DNA of 64,000 nucleotides, from positions 62,001-126,000 of the forward strand of contig CAVOGC010000001.1 in NCBI GenBank assembly GCA_963695105.1, written 5' to 3'. The notes beneath the pieces were generated by a model. That model saw nothing but the letters and a program-made list of their open reading frames with translations. It had not been told where the DNA came from and did not search any database. How positions within the stretch are numbered: the first letter of the stretch is position 1; each line of letters begins with the position of its first letter. Source of the DNA: Competibacter sp963695105. GTDB taxonomy: Bacteria; Pseudomonadota; Gammaproteobacteria; Competibacterales; Competibacteraceae. Both the position numbers and the translations under genes were made by a program. Positions 45,272-54,712 of the stretch are shown here, in pieces.

Positions 45272-45603
45272 TCAACTTGATGGACATCGATGGCTACCAG
45301 GCCGTCGTCAGTTTCGACCCGGAACTCGGCCTGTTTCGTGGCGAGTTCGTCGGCCTCAGTGGTGGGGCGGATTTCTATGCTGACAACGTGGCGGATTTGC
45401 GCAAGGAAGGCGCCACCTCTCTCAAGGTGTTTCTGGAGATGTGCGCCGAGGATGGAGTCGAACCGCGCAAGACTTATTCAGGGCGCTTTATATTGCGGCT
45501 CGACCCCGAACTGCACGCTAGGGCGGTCGCGCGGGCGCAGGCCGAGGGTAAGAGCCTGAACGAGTGGGCGAAAGAAACCATCAAAGCGGCGGTATCGTCT
45601 TAA
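45268..45603 (+). CDS. hicB: HicB-type antitoxin
   Basis: This antitoxin of 111 residues has a partial RNase-H-like N-domain (YQAVVSFDPELGLFRGEFVG) and a C-terminal ribbon-helix-helix (RFILRLDPELHARAVARAQ then KSLNEWAKETIKAAV) that would bind the nearby palindrome. The ATG overlaps hicA; the frame opens slightly earlier at 45241. Confidence 0.92.
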   Translation: MINLMDIDGYQAVVSFDPELGLFRGEFVGLSGGADFYADNVADLRKEGATSLKVFLEMCAEDGVEPRKTYSGRFILRLDPELHARAVARAQAEGKSLNEWAKETIKAAVSS

Positions 45604-45636
45604 GATCCTCCTTAATTCGCTGGCCTGGGGGGCAAT

Positions 45637-46383
45637 ATGACCGACGACGAACTGTTGCGCTACAGCCGGCAAATCCTGTTGCCGGACTTCGACATCGACG
45701 GGCAGGAGCGGCTGCGCCGGTCCCGCGTGCTGCTTGTCGGTCTGGGCGGGCTGGGTTCGCCGGTGGCGATGTACCTGGCCGCCGCTGGAGTGGGACGGTT
45801 GACGCTGGTCGATTTCGACCGCGTGGACCTGTCCAACCTGCAACGACAGATTGTCCATCGTACCATCGACGTTGGCCGGCTCAAGGTCGAATCGGCTCGC
45901 GATACCCTGTTGGCGCTCAATCCCCTGATCGAAGTGGCAACGGTTCCGAAAGCCCTGGACGAAGCGGAGTGGCGGGAACAGGTCCGCCAGGCCAATGTGG
46001 TGGTGGATGCCTGCGACAACCTGCCGGCCCGACTGGCGATCAATGCCGCCTGCGTGCGCGCCGGTGTGCCGCTGGTCACCGGCGCGGCGATCCGGCTGGA
46101 AGGACAGGTGCTGGTCTGGCGGCCGGGTGGGGAGGGCGCCTGTTATCGTTGCCTGTACCGCGACGCCGACATGTCCCCCGAAACCTGCGCCCAGACCGGC
46201 GTGCTGGCGCCGGTGGTCGGGATCGTCGGCAGTATTCAAGCGCTGGAGGCGATCAAGGTGTTGGCCGGTTTCGGGGAAACGCTCGCCGGCCGGCTATTAC
46301 TGCTGGATGCCAAGCGGATGGAATGGCGGACACTGAAGGTGCGCCGCGACCCGGCTTGCCCGGTCTGCGGCGGCGTGCCATGA
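45637..46383 (+). CDS. moeB: MoeB/ThiF-family adenylyltransferase
   Basis: This E1-like enzyme of 248 residues activates the C-terminus of a small sulfur carrier (MoaD or ThiS). The nucleotide loop VLLVGLGGLGSPVAMYLAAA and the arginine finger region DLSNLQRQIVH are visible; CYRCLY and CPVCGG give the zinc tetrad. No moaD/thiS gene lies near, so moeB or thiF cannot be distinguished, though moeB fits length. It overlaps the cupin gene as ATGA. Confidence 0.88.
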   Translation: MTDDELLRYSRQILLPDFDIDGQERLRRSRVLLVGLGGLGSPVAMYLAAAGVGRLTLVDFDRVDLSNLQRQIVHRTIDVGRLKVESARDTLLALNPLIEVATVPKALDEAEWREQVRQANVVVDACDNLPARLAINAACVRAGVPLVTGAAIRLEGQVLVWRPGGEGACYRCLYRDADMSPETCAQTGVLAPVVGIVGSIQALEAIKVLAGFGETLAGRLLLLDAKRMEWRTLKVRRDPACPVCGGVP

Positions 46384-46862
46384 CCGCTGACGACTGGATC
46401 GCCCATCTGCAACTCGGGCCGCATCCCGAAGGCGGTTATTTCCGCCGCAATTACACCGCCGAACTCACGCTGGATTTACCGGATCGGAACGGGCCGCGCC
46501 CGGTGGCGACCGCGATTTTCTACCTGCTGAAGGGCGGCCAGCATTCCCGCCTGCACCGACTGAAATCGGACGAACTCTGGCATTTCCACCTCGGTTCGGT
46601 GCTGACCCTCCATCGCCTGGACTTGCGGGAAGGCTACGTCGCGGCGAAGCTGGGCGCCGATCCCGCCGCCGGCCAGCACCTGCAAATTGTCGTCCGCGCC
46701 GGCTGCTGGTTTGGGGCGACCATGGACGATCCCGCCGGTTTCAGTCTGCTGGGCTGTACCGTTGCCCCCGGTTTCGATTGCGCCGATTTCGAGCTGGCCG
46801 ACCGTGCCGCGCTCCTCCACCAGTATCCCCAACATGTTGCACTGATCGAACGGCTCACCTGA
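46380..46862 (+). CDS. Cupin-fold DUF985 protein
   Basis: This protein of 160 residues is from the DUF985 (PF06172) cupin family. LGPHPEGGYFRRNY, then TAIFYLLKGGQHSRLHRLKS and DELWHFHLGSVLTLHRLD carry the metal-binding histidines. The reaction is unknown. Its ATG overlaps the MoeB-like gene stop, so they form one unit. Confidence 0.85.
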   Translation: MTADDWIAHLQLGPHPEGGYFRRNYTAELTLDLPDRNGPRPVATAIFYLLKGGQHSRLHRLKSDELWHFHLGSVLTLHRLDLREGYVAAKLGADPAAGQHLQIVVRAGCWFGATMDDPAGFSLLGCTVAPGFDCADFELADRAALLHQYPQHVALIERLT

Positions 46863-46880
46863 ACTTCAAAGGAGATTTCC

Positions 46881-47765
46881 ATGACCTTTTCCATTGTCGC
46901 CTTCGACCCCGCCAACGGCGATCTGGGCGTGGCCGTGCAGTCCAAGTTCCCCAATGTCGGCATCTCCATCCCGTTCGCCAAGGCCGGCGTGGGCGCGGTG
47001 GCGACCCAATCTTATTGCAATACCAGTTTCGGCCCACGCGGGTTCGCGTTGTTGGAAAACGGGGCTTCACCCGAACAGGCGCTGGAAATTCTGATCGGTG
47101 GCGACCCTCAGCGTGATTATCGGCAGGTGGGAATCATCGACGCGCAAGGGCGCAGCGCCAGTTTCACCGGCGCGCGCTGTTTCGACTGGGCCGGCGATTA
47201 CCGTGGCGAACACTGCTCGGCGCAGGGCAACACCTTGGCCGGAATAGGGGTGGTGGAAGGCATGGTGCGGGCGTTCGAGGACACGCGCGGGCCACTGGCC
47301 GAGCGGTTGCTGGCGGCGCTGCATGCCGGCCAGGCCGCCGGCGGCGACCGGCGCGGCCAGCAATCGGCGGCCTTGCTGGTGAAGCGGGCCGGCGGCGGCT
47401 ACGGTGGCTTCGATGATCGATATGTGGAAATCTCGGTCTGCGATCATCCCACTCCGATCGCCGAACTCGAACGGCTGTACGCCATCCACCGGCTGACCTA
47501 CCTGCGCAGCGATCCGGACCAACTGGTCAGGATCGACACCGCCATCGCCAACGAATTGCAACAGATCCTGCACGCCCGGGGCTTCTACAAGGGCGCGGCG
47601 ACCGGTGTCCACGACGAGGAAATGCTCCGAATTCTGCGCGATTTCATGGGCTGGGAGAACTACGACGAGCGCATCCGCGACGATGACCGGATCGATCTGG
47701 AAGTGTTGGAGGACATGCGCCGGAAACACGCGCTCTGGCTCGAACGGCACGGCCACGCCCGCTGA
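46881..47765 (+). CDS. DUF1028 protein with C-terminal peptidoglycan-binding-like domain
   Basis: This protein of 294 residues starts with an Ntn-hydrolase-like DUF1028 domain (TFSIVAFDPANGDLGVAVQS, GVGAVATQSYCNTSFGPRGF). The C-terminal quarter (HRLTYLRSDPDQLVRIDTAI and onwards) resembles the putative peptidoglycan-binding domain often fused to DUF1028. There is no signal peptide. The function is unknown. It has its own ribosome site (AAAGGAG) after a 18-nt gap. Confidence 0.85.
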   Translation: MTFSIVAFDPANGDLGVAVQSKFPNVGISIPFAKAGVGAVATQSYCNTSFGPRGFALLENGASPEQALEILIGGDPQRDYRQVGIIDAQGRSASFTGARCFDWAGDYRGEHCSAQGNTLAGIGVVEGMVRAFEDTRGPLAERLLAALHAGQAAGGDRRGQQSAALLVKRAGGGYGGFDDRYVEISVCDHPTPIAELERLYAIHRLTYLRSDPDQLVRIDTAIANELQQILHARGFYKGAATGVHDEEMLRILRDFMGWENYDERIRDDDRIDLEVLEDMRRKHALWLERHGHAR

Positions 47766-47789
47766 CCGCCCCGGCGGGTCGGACTGTCG

Positions 47790-48515
47790 TTACTCCGCCG
47801 CCATGGCGTCCTTTTCCAGCACATCCATGCTGACGTGGCGCACGTCCTTGCCCTTGACCAGATAGATGATGTACTCGGCGATGTTCTTGGCATGATCGCC
47901 GATCCGTTCCAGCGCCTTGATGATGAACAGCACGTTGATGGCGTGGCCGATGGTGCGCGGGTCTTCCATCATATAGGTGATCAACCGCCGCAGCGCCGAC
48001 TGGAACTCCTGATCCAGGTTATCGTCGCCCCGGGCGACGTCCACCGCCATTTCCACATCCAGCCGGGCCAGGGCGTCGAGGCAGCCGTGCAGCATGTCGG
48101 CCGCCAGCTTGGCCATCGGCTTGACGTCGCGCAGCAGCTTGGCGCTGGGCGGGCTGCTGACGGCGTCGTAGGTCTTGATGGTCATCCGGGCGATTTTTTC
48201 CACCTCGTCGCCGATTCGCTCCAGGTCGGTGACGGCCTTGGACAGCGACATGATCAGCCGCAAGTCGCTGCCGACCGGTTGGCGCAGGGCGATCAGACTG
48301 TTGCTGTCCTCGTCGATTTTGACTTGCAGACCGTTGATGATCTGGTCGCGGGCGATCACCTCGCGGGCCAGGGCGAGGTCCTCGTCGTCCAGCGACCTGA
48401 TGGCGTTCTTGATCTGGTCCTCGACCAGCCCGCCCATTTCCAGCACCAGGTTGCGCAGGTTGGCGAGCTGTATGTCGAACTGCTTGACGGTATGGGCATC
48501 GTGACTGATGGGCAT
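47790..48515 (-). CDS. phoU: Phosphate-specific transport system accessory protein PhoU
   Basis: This is a negative regulator of the Pho response and of PstSCAB, 241 residues. It has two three-helix repeats, with ERIGDEVEKIARMTIK and the mirrored ALERIGDHAKNIAEYIIYLV metal-binding motifs. It is last in the minus-strand pst operon, as in E. coli. Confidence 0.96.
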   Translation of the reverse strand: MPISHDAHTVKQFDIQLANLRNLVLEMGGLVEDQIKNAIRSLDDEDLALAREVIARDQIINGLQVKIDEDSNSLIALRQPVGSDLRLIMSLSKAVTDLERIGDEVEKIARMTIKTYDAVSSPPSAKLLRDVKPMAKLAADMLHGCLDALARLDVEMAVDVARGDDNLDQEFQSALRRLITYMMEDPRTIGHAINVLFIIKALERIGDHAKNIAEYIIYLVKGKDVRHVSMDVLEKDAMAAE

Positions 48516-48543
48516 CTTGGGTACTCCCGATGGAGAGTGAGCG

Positions 48544-49434
48544 TCAACCGAAGCGGCCGGTGATGTAGTCTTCGGTCAGTTTGTGCTTGGGATTGGTGAA
48601 AATCTGGTCGGTTTCACCGATCTCGATCAGATCGCCCAGATGGAAATAGGCGGTGCGCTGGGAGACGCGGGCCGCCTGCTGCATCGAGTGGGTCACGATG
48701 ACGATGGTGTAGTTCTCCCGCAGTTCGTCGATCAATTCCTCGATCTTGGCGGTGGCGATGGGGTCGAGCGCCGAGCAGGGCTCGTCCATCAGGATCACCT
48801 CGGGGTTGACGGCGATGGCGCGGGCGATGCAGAGCCGTTGCTGCTGGCCGCCGGACAGGCTGGTGCCCGGCTCGTCCATTCGCTTCTCGACTTCCTTGAT
48901 CAGGCCGGCCCGTTCCAGGCTGGCATGGACCAGTTCGTCGAGTTCCGCCTTACCGTTGACCATGCCGTGGATGCGCGGCCCGTAGGCGACGTTCTCGTAA
49001 ATCGATTTGGGAAAGGGGTTGGGTTTTTGAAACACCATGCCGACCCGGGCCCGCAGTTGCACCACATCGATGCTCTTGTCGTAGATGTTGTCCTCGTCGA
49101 GCTGGATTTGCCCGGTGATCCGGCAGGAGGCAATGGTGTCGTTCATCCGGTTCAGACAGCGCAGAAAGGTGGATTTGCCGCAGCCGGACGGGCCGATGAA
49201 CGCGATGACTTCGTTGGCGCCAATGTCGAGGCTGACCTGCCTCAGCGCGTGTTTCTCGCTGTAATAAACGTTGACCTCGCGGCAGAGCATTTTCGGGTTG
49301 TCCACCGTGATCTTGCCGACGGTCTGCCGGTGGTCGTAGTCGGTGATCTGGGCGCTCGACAGCGGAGCCTCCCGAGTCTGGTAGTCCAGCGCGCTGTCCG
49401 GGGCGGCCTTGGCTTCGATCATTGTTGTACTCAT
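48544..49434 (-). CDS. pstB: Phosphate ABC transporter ATP-binding protein PstB
   Basis: This ATPase of the high-affinity phosphate importer has 296 residues, with a 40-residue N-terminal extension. Walker A FIGPSGCGKSTFLRCLNRMN, signature TSLSGGQQQRLCIARAIAV and Walker B VILMDEPCSALDPIATAKIE are present. It lies between pstA and phoU. Confidence 0.97.
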   Translation of the reverse strand: MSTTMIEAKAAPDSALDYQTREAPLSSAQITDYDHRQTVGKITVDNPKMLCREVNVYYSEKHALRQVSLDIGANEVIAFIGPSGCGKSTFLRCLNRMNDTIASCRITGQIQLDEDNIYDKSIDVVQLRARVGMVFQKPNPFPKSIYENVAYGPRIHGMVNGKAELDELVHASLERAGLIKEVEKRMDEPGTSLSGGQQQRLCIARAIAVNPEVILMDEPCSALDPIATAKIEELIDELRENYTIVIVTHSMQQAARVSQRTAYFHLGDLIEIGETDQIFTNPKHKLTEDYITGRFG

Positions 49435-49464
49435 GGGAAGTAATCCTCGGGGATGAGAGGCGTT

Positions 49465-50784
49465 TTACCAGCGCCGCTCGAAGCGCTTGCGCAGGACGAT
49501 GGCCAGGCCGTTCATCAGAATCATAAACCCCAGCAAGACCATGATGGCGGCCGAGGTGCGTTCCACGAAGGCGCGTTCCGGCAGGTCGGCCCAAAGGTAG
49601 ATCTGTACCGGCAGCACGGTCGCGGGATCGGTGAAGCCGCGCGGCACGTCAACGATGAAGGCGACCATGCCGATCATCAGCAGCGGCGCCGATTCGCCCA
49701 GGGCGCGGGCCATGCCGATGATGGAGCCGGTCAACATGCCCGGCATGGCCAGGGGCAGCACATGATGTCCCACCATCTGCAATTTGGATGCGCCCATGCC
49801 CAGCGCCGCCTCGCGGATGGAAGGCGGCACCGAGGTCAGGGCGGCGCGGCCGGCGATGATGATGACCGGCAGCGTCATCAGACTCAGCACCAGACCGCCG
49901 ACCAGCGGCGCGGAGCGCGGCAGGCCGAAGAAGTTGATGAACACCGCCAACCCCAGCAGGCCGAACACGATCGACGGCACCGCCGCCAGGTTGTTGATGT
50001 TGACCTCGATCAAATCGGTCCAGCGGTTTTTGGGGGCGAACTCCTCCAGGTAGACCGCCGTCGCCACCCCGATGGGAAAAGACAGCAGGAAGGTGATCAC
50101 CAGGGTGTAGAAGGAGCCCATCAGCGCGCCGCGGATGCCGGCCTGTTCCGGCTCGCGCGAATCGCCGTTGCTGAACAGGATGGTGTTGAACCGCTTTTCC
50201 AACCGGCCGTCGGCCCTGAGCCGGTCGATCCAGGCGATCTCCTGATCCGTGATCGGCCGCAGCGATTCATCGAGGGTGCGGTCGATGTTGCCCTTGACCA
50301 GGGTATCGACCTCGGCGCTGGCCAGCACCCAAACCGGCTGCGTGGTGTCGATCAGGGCCGGATCGGCGAGCACCTCGCCGCGCAGTCGCAGCGGGGCATT
50401 GGTGCTGATCAGTCCATACAGCGCCCGCAGGTCGCGCCGGCCCTCGGCCCGCGGGAACAGCCCGCGCAGGCTGGCGCGCGTCAGCGCGGCGTAGTCGGCG
50501 TTTTCCAGCGCCTTCGGGTCGCGTTGGCCGTCCGGATCGATCACCGCCGCGTCGAAGGTGATCGGCAGCTCGATGTAGGTCTGCCAGAACGCCGGGTAGC
50601 CCTTGCCGATGATGTTGGCGAACATCAGCACCACGAAGGCCAGCCCCAGGCTGATGGCGGTCAGCCCGTACCAGCGGAAGCGCCGTTCGGCGGCGTGCCG
50701 GCGCTTGAGGCCGGCGTTGACGATGGTTTTGATGTCGCGGGACGCGGCCGGCGGCATGGCGGCGGAATCGTCTAACTTACTCAT
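49465..50784 (-). CDS. pstA: Phosphate ABC transporter permease PstA
   Basis: This is an inner-membrane permease of 439 residues, longer than the 296 of E. coli because of a large periplasmic insert between the first helix and the transport domain. The EAA-like loop REAALGMGASKLQMVGHHVL is visible. The start overlaps the pstC end. Confidence 0.95.
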   Translation of the reverse strand: MSKLDDSAAMPPAASRDIKTIVNAGLKRRHAAERRFRWYGLTAISLGLAFVVLMFANIIGKGYPAFWQTYIELPITFDAAVIDPDGQRDPKALENADYAALTRASLRGLFPRAEGRRDLRALYGLISTNAPLRLRGEVLADPALIDTTQPVWVLASAEVDTLVKGNIDRTLDESLRPITDQEIAWIDRLRADGRLEKRFNTILFSNGDSREPEQAGIRGALMGSFYTLVITFLLSFPIGVATAVYLEEFAPKNRWTDLIEVNINNLAAVPSIVFGLLGLAVFINFFGLPRSAPLVGGLVLSLMTLPVIIIAGRAALTSVPPSIREAALGMGASKLQMVGHHVLPLAMPGMLTGSIIGMARALGESAPLLMIGMVAFIVDVPRGFTDPATVLPVQIYLWADLPERAFVERTSAAIMVLLGFMILMNGLAIVLRKRFERRW

Positions 50785-52156
50785 ATTGTTCCCGGTATTT
50801 GCGCACCACGTACAGGGCGAGGATGTTGAGGATCAGCGTGACGATGAACAGCATCAGCCCCAGGGCGAAGGCCGCCAGGGTCTTGGCGCTGTCGAATTCC
50901 TGATCGCCGGTCAGCAGAGTGACGATCTGCACGGTGACGGTGGTGACCGCTTGCAGCGGGTTGGCGGTCAGATTGGCCGACAGCCCGGCGGCCATGACCA
51001 CGATCATGGTTTCGCCGATGGCGCGCGAGACCGCCAGCAGGACGCTGCCGACAATGCCGGGCAGGGCGGCCGGCAGCAGCACCCGCTTGATGGTCTCCGA
51101 CTTGGTCGCGCCCAGCGCGTAGGAACCGTCGCGCATCGATTGCGGCACGGCGTTGATCACGTCGTCCGACAGCGAGGACACGAAGGGGATGATCATGATG
51201 CCCATCACCAGCCCGGCGGCCAGAGCGCTTTCCGAGGCGACCTGCAGGCCCAGCGCCGTGCCGGCATCGCGGATCAGCGGCGCCACGGTCAGGGCGGCGA
51301 AGAAGCCGTAGACCACGGTGGGGATGCCGGCCAGGATTTCCAGCGCCGGCTTGGCGGTGGCGCGAAATTTCGGACCGGCGTATTCGGACAGGTACAGCGC
51401 CGACATCAGCCCGATCGGTACGGCGACCAGCATGGCGATGCCGGAAATCAACAGCGTGCCGGCGAACAGCGGCACCATGCCGAAGGCGCCGGAAGAGCCA
51501 ATTTGATCGGCGCGGATGGCGGTCTGCGGGCTCCACTGCAAACCGAACAGGAATTCGGTGAAGGGGATCTTGCGGAAAAACAGGATCGACTCGAACAGCA
51601 CCGACAGCACGATGCCGAGCGTGGTGAAGATGGCGACGGTCGAACTGGCGATGAGCAGCAGCGTGACTACCCGTTCGACCCGGTTGCGGGCGCGCAGCTT
51701 CGGCGAGATGGCGCGCCAGCCATGGGCGACGCCGGCGGTGGCGACGAGCAGGGCGACGATCCACAGGCAAACATGGCCGGTCAGTTGCAGGTTTCGGTAA
51801 TGCTCGGCGGCGGCCAGGATGACCGGGTCGGGCGTACCCGACACGATGTTGCCGCTTACCAGATTCTTGATGTCGTTGAGAACTAGGCCGAGCCGGTTCG
51901 GTGGCAATTCGCGCAATTCCGCCGGCAGCCCGGCCACGACCAGTTCGATGATGACGCCCGGTTGCAGCACCGCCCAGACCGCGACCACGATCAACGCCGG
52001 CAGGCCGCACCACAGGGCCGTGTAGGAGCCATGGAAGCTGGGCAGGGAATGCAGGTTGCGAACATGGTCGCCGGCGACCCTGAAGGCGCGGTTGCGCCCC
52101 AGGTAGTAGCCGGCGCTGCTGAGCAGCAACAGGGTAAGCAGGAGATAGAACAACAT
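50777..52156 (-). CDS. pstC: Phosphate ABC transporter permease PstC
   Basis: This is the second permease, 459 residues, also with a long N-terminal part. The EAA-like loop MRDGSYALGATKSETIKRVL and AKPALEILAGIPTVVYGFFA are typical. The stop overlaps the pstA start by 8 nt. Confidence 0.95.
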   Translation of the reverse strand: MLFYLLLTLLLLSSAGYYLGRNRAFRVAGDHVRNLHSLPSFHGSYTALWCGLPALIVVAVWAVLQPGVIIELVVAGLPAELRELPPNRLGLVLNDIKNLVSGNIVSGTPDPVILAAAEHYRNLQLTGHVCLWIVALLVATAGVAHGWRAISPKLRARNRVERVVTLLLIASSTVAIFTTLGIVLSVLFESILFFRKIPFTEFLFGLQWSPQTAIRADQIGSSGAFGMVPLFAGTLLISGIAMLVAVPIGLMSALYLSEYAGPKFRATAKPALEILAGIPTVVYGFFAALTVAPLIRDAGTALGLQVASESALAAGLVMGIMIIPFVSSLSDDVINAVPQSMRDGSYALGATKSETIKRVLLPAALPGIVGSVLLAVSRAIGETMIVVMAAGLSANLTANPLQAVTTVTVQIVTLLTGDQEFDSAKTLAAFALGLMLFIVTLILNILALYVVRKYREQYE

Positions 52157-52233
52157 GGGGCGGTCACCGGGATGCGAAAGCGCCGCCGTCGCCGAGAGAG
52201 GGTTCGGCGACGGCGGCGTTGCGGAAAGGACCG

Positions 52234-53280
52234 TTACGGGGTCATGGTCTTGAGGCTATTGGCGTCGGCGGCAACCTGCTTGCGCTCGGCCGGCGGCAGG
52301 GGAATCAGGCCCTTGTTGGCCAGATAGCCTTCGTTGCCGGCGGCTTTCTCGCTGGTGAATTCGACCAGGAATTCCTTCATGCCGGGAATGACCTCGGCAT
52401 GAGCCTTCTTGGCGTAGAAGAACAGCGGCCGCGAGACCGGGTACTGGCCGGAGGCGATGTTCTCGAAGGTCGGAGCGACGCCGTCGATGGTTTCACCCTG
52501 AATCTTGTCCAGATTCTCTTCCAGGAAGCTGAAGCCGAAGATGCCCAGGGCGTTGGGGTTGGACACCAGCTTGTTGACGATCAGGTTGTCGTTTTCGCCG
52601 GCCTCGATGTAGGCGCCGTCCTCGCGGATGGCGCCGCAAGCCGCCTTGGCCTGCTTGCCGTCGCTCTTTTCCAGCTCCTTGATGGCGGGGAAGTCCTTGC
52701 AGCCTTCGTCCATCACCAATTCGACGAAGGCATCACGGGTGCCGGAAGTCGGCGGTGGACCCAGCACTTCGATCTTTTGAGCCGGCAGTTCCGGGTTGAC
52801 GTCCTTCCAGGTCTTGAAGGGATTGGCGGTCAGCTTGCCGGTGCCGGGCTCCGGGACATCCTTGGCCAGCGCCAGCCAGAGATCCTTGCGAGTCAGCGCC
52901 ATCGGTTTGGTCTTTTTGGAGGATGCGACCACGATGCCATCGTAGCCGATCTTCACCTCGACGATTTCCATGACGCCGTTTTTGGCGCAGTTCTCCACTT
53001 CGGATGATTTGATCTTGCGGGAAGCGTTGCTGATGTCGGGGTATTGCACGCCGACGCCGCCGCAGAACAGCTTGAATCCACCACCGGTGCCGGTGCTTTC
53101 GACCTTGGGCGTCTTGAATTTGGCGTTGGCCTTGCCAAACTGCTCGGCGACCGTGGTCGAGAACGGATAGACCGTGGACGAACCGACGATGCTGATATAG
53201 TCGCGGGCGGACTGAGCGTGGGCCGCGCCGGCCAGCGCGCAAGTCGCCGCCATGGCGAGGATAATCTTCTGTTTGCGCAC
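52234..53280 (-). CDS. pstS: Phosphate ABC transporter periplasmic binding protein PstS
   Basis: This phosphate-binding protein has 348 residues including a signal peptide (LAMAATCALAGAAHA). ISIVGSSTVYPFSTTVAEQF is the phosphate loop and STGTGGGFKLFCGGVGV another binding segment. The start is a GTG at 53280 after GGAGG. A Pho box promoter lies upstream, so it begins the regulated pst operon. Confidence 0.95.
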   Translation of the reverse strand: MRKQKIILAMAATCALAGAAHAQSARDYISIVGSSTVYPFSTTVAEQFGKANAKFKTPKVESTGTGGGFKLFCGGVGVQYPDISNASRKIKSSEVENCAKNGVMEIVEVKIGYDGIVVASSKKTKPMALTRKDLWLALAKDVPEPGTGKLTANPFKTWKDVNPELPAQKIEVLGPPPTSGTRDAFVELVMDEGCKDFPAIKELEKSDGKQAKAACGAIREDGAYIEAGENDNLIVNKLVSNPNALGIFGFSFLEENLDKIQGETIDGVAPTFENIASGQYPVSRPLFFYAKKAHAEVIPGMKEFLVEFTSEKAAGNEGYLANKGLIPLPPAERKQVAADANSLKTMTP

Positions 53281-53385
53281 GAATAACCTCCGGGTATCTG
53301 ATTAGGATGGGTAAAGTGTCAGGGGCAACCTCATCCTGAGGATCGGCTGGAAACCCTAAAGCAACATTACTACCGCACGATGGCC

Positions 53386-53419
53386 TTTATATTTCATTTC
53401 CATGTCAGTTTTATTGCAG
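53386..53419 (-). promoter_or_regulatory. Pho box and -10 element of the pst operon
   Basis: CTGCAATAAAACTGACAT (53419-53402, minus strand) matches the Pho box CTGTCATAAAACTGTCAT at 15 of 18 positions. A TATAAA -10 (53391-53386) lies 10 nt downstream, as in PhoB-activated promoters where the box replaces the -35. Confidence 0.75.
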
Positions 53420-53513
53420 CGCGGAATCGGCTGGTCATGATGCGCGGCGCGGACGGCGGCAAGGAGCCAACGACGGGAGACGTTGGCTCGCGATTTCATC
53501 AAGCGAGGGGGCG

Positions 53514-54359
53514 ATGGGTAGCGGAAGCGTTCTGATCACGGGTTGTTCTTCCGGCATCGGGTTGTGCTGTGCCCGGGGCTTGCAAGCGCGTGGCTGGCGG
53601 GTGTTCGCCACGGCGCGCCAGCCGGCTGACGTGGCCCGGCTGCAAGCCGGGGGATTGGAGAGTTTGCTATTGGATTTACGCGATTCCGCGTCCATCCAGG
53701 CGGCGGTGGCGGCGGTGCTGGAGCGTACCGGCGGCCGCTTGGACGCACTGTTCAACAACGGCGCCTACGGTCAGCCGGGCGCGGTCGAGGATTTGAGCCG
53801 CGAAGCGCTGCGGGAGCAGTTCGAAACTAATCTGTTCGGCGCCTTGGAACTCACCAACCAGATCATCCCGGTGATGCGTCGGCGAGGCGGAGGACGGATT
53901 CTATTCAACAGTTCGGTGCTCGGGCTGGTGGCGTTTCCCTACCGGGGCGCTTATGTCGCCAGCAAGTTTGCGCTGGAAGGCTTGGCCGACACCCTGCGAT
54001 TGGAGCTGGTCGGCACCGGCATTCATGTCGGTCTGATCGAGCCGGGGCCGATTCTCAGCCGGTTCCGCGACAACGCCCATGCGGCCTATCGGCGGCACAT
54101 CCGCGCCGGGGCCGGCCCGCACCGGGAGAAATACGCGGCAATGGAAGCACGGTTGACCAAGGAAGGGCCGGCGGCGCCGTTCACCCTGCCGCCGGAAGCG
54201 GTGCTGAAGCGGGTGATCCACGCGCTGGAAAGCCCCCGGCCGAAGACGCGCTACCCGGTGACCGTCCCGACCTATCTGTTCGCCGCGCTGCGGTGCTTGC
54301 TGCCGACCCGCGCGCTGGATGCGATTCTGCGGCGGGCCGGCGGCGAGGGGCGGCGGTAG
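53514..54359 (+). CDS. Short-chain dehydrogenase/reductase
   Basis: This is an NAD(P)-dependent oxidoreductase of 281 residues. The Rossmann motif VLITGCSSGIGLCCARGL, the NNGAYG segment and the catalytic NSS...YVASK (SVLGLVAFPYRGAYVASKFA) are visible, with serine, tyrosine and lysine present. It resembles YbbO-type SDRs. The substrate is unknown. It is divergent from the pst operon. Confidence 0.9.
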   Translation: MGSGSVLITGCSSGIGLCCARGLQARGWRVFATARQPADVARLQAGGLESLLLDLRDSASIQAAVAAVLERTGGRLDALFNNGAYGQPGAVEDLSREALREQFETNLFGALELTNQIIPVMRRRGGGRILFNSSVLGLVAFPYRGAYVASKFALEGLADTLRLELVGTGIHVGLIEPGPILSRFRDNAHAAYRRHIRAGAGPHREKYAAMEARLTKEGPAAPFTLPPEAVLKRVIHALESPRPKTRYPVTVPTYLFAALRCLLPTRALDAILRRAGGEGRR

Positions 54360-54712
54360 CGGGTTTCCGGGTAGACGGTCGGCGACGGGAGGCAGGGCGC
54401 GGGATCAGTCCCGTCCTCCGCTTTTCATCGGTCGGGCACCAGCAGATTCTCCGACCGGTGCCACAGTTCGTCCGGCCAATCCAGCGCGGTCGCGCCGAAC
54501 GCCGTCATTCGGTATTAGATGGCCGCCAGCAGGATATTTAGCGCCTTACGCTCGATCATCCCACAGTCCTCAAGCTGCTCCATTTGCCCGATGGACTGGC
54601 TGACCGGAAGAATGCGGCGCTGCTGATGAAGGGGATGACCGCGCGTTATGCCGCGCATGTAGGAATCGGCGCCCACGCCCTCTTTCGACAATGTCACGAG
54701 ATCATCGTTTTT
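54360..54712. other. Intergenic stretch with possible decayed coding sequence
   Basis: About 350 nt between the SDR gene and the phoX-like promoter. A plus-strand frame from about 54542 reads HPTVLKLLHLPDGLADRKNA but has no start or ribosome site. It looks like a remnant; the family was not recognised. Confidence 0.4.

Noticed and set aside
45564..46379. Upstream extension of the cupin frame
   Set aside because: The frame stays open through the MoeB-like gene but is a shadow there; the cupin begins at the ATGA overlap at 46380.
49453..50775. A 440-codon plus-strand open frame
   Set aside because: Shadow of pstA; its Gln/His/Arg-rich composition is typical of antisense frames in GC-rich DNA.
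50781..52013. A 410-codon minus-strand frame within pstC
   Set aside because: Out-of-frame shadow on the same strand with Arg/His-rich composition; pstC itself is clear.
54360..54430. A terminator after the SDR gene
   Set aside because: GGAGG and CCTCC blocks exist but give no clean stem or T-tract.
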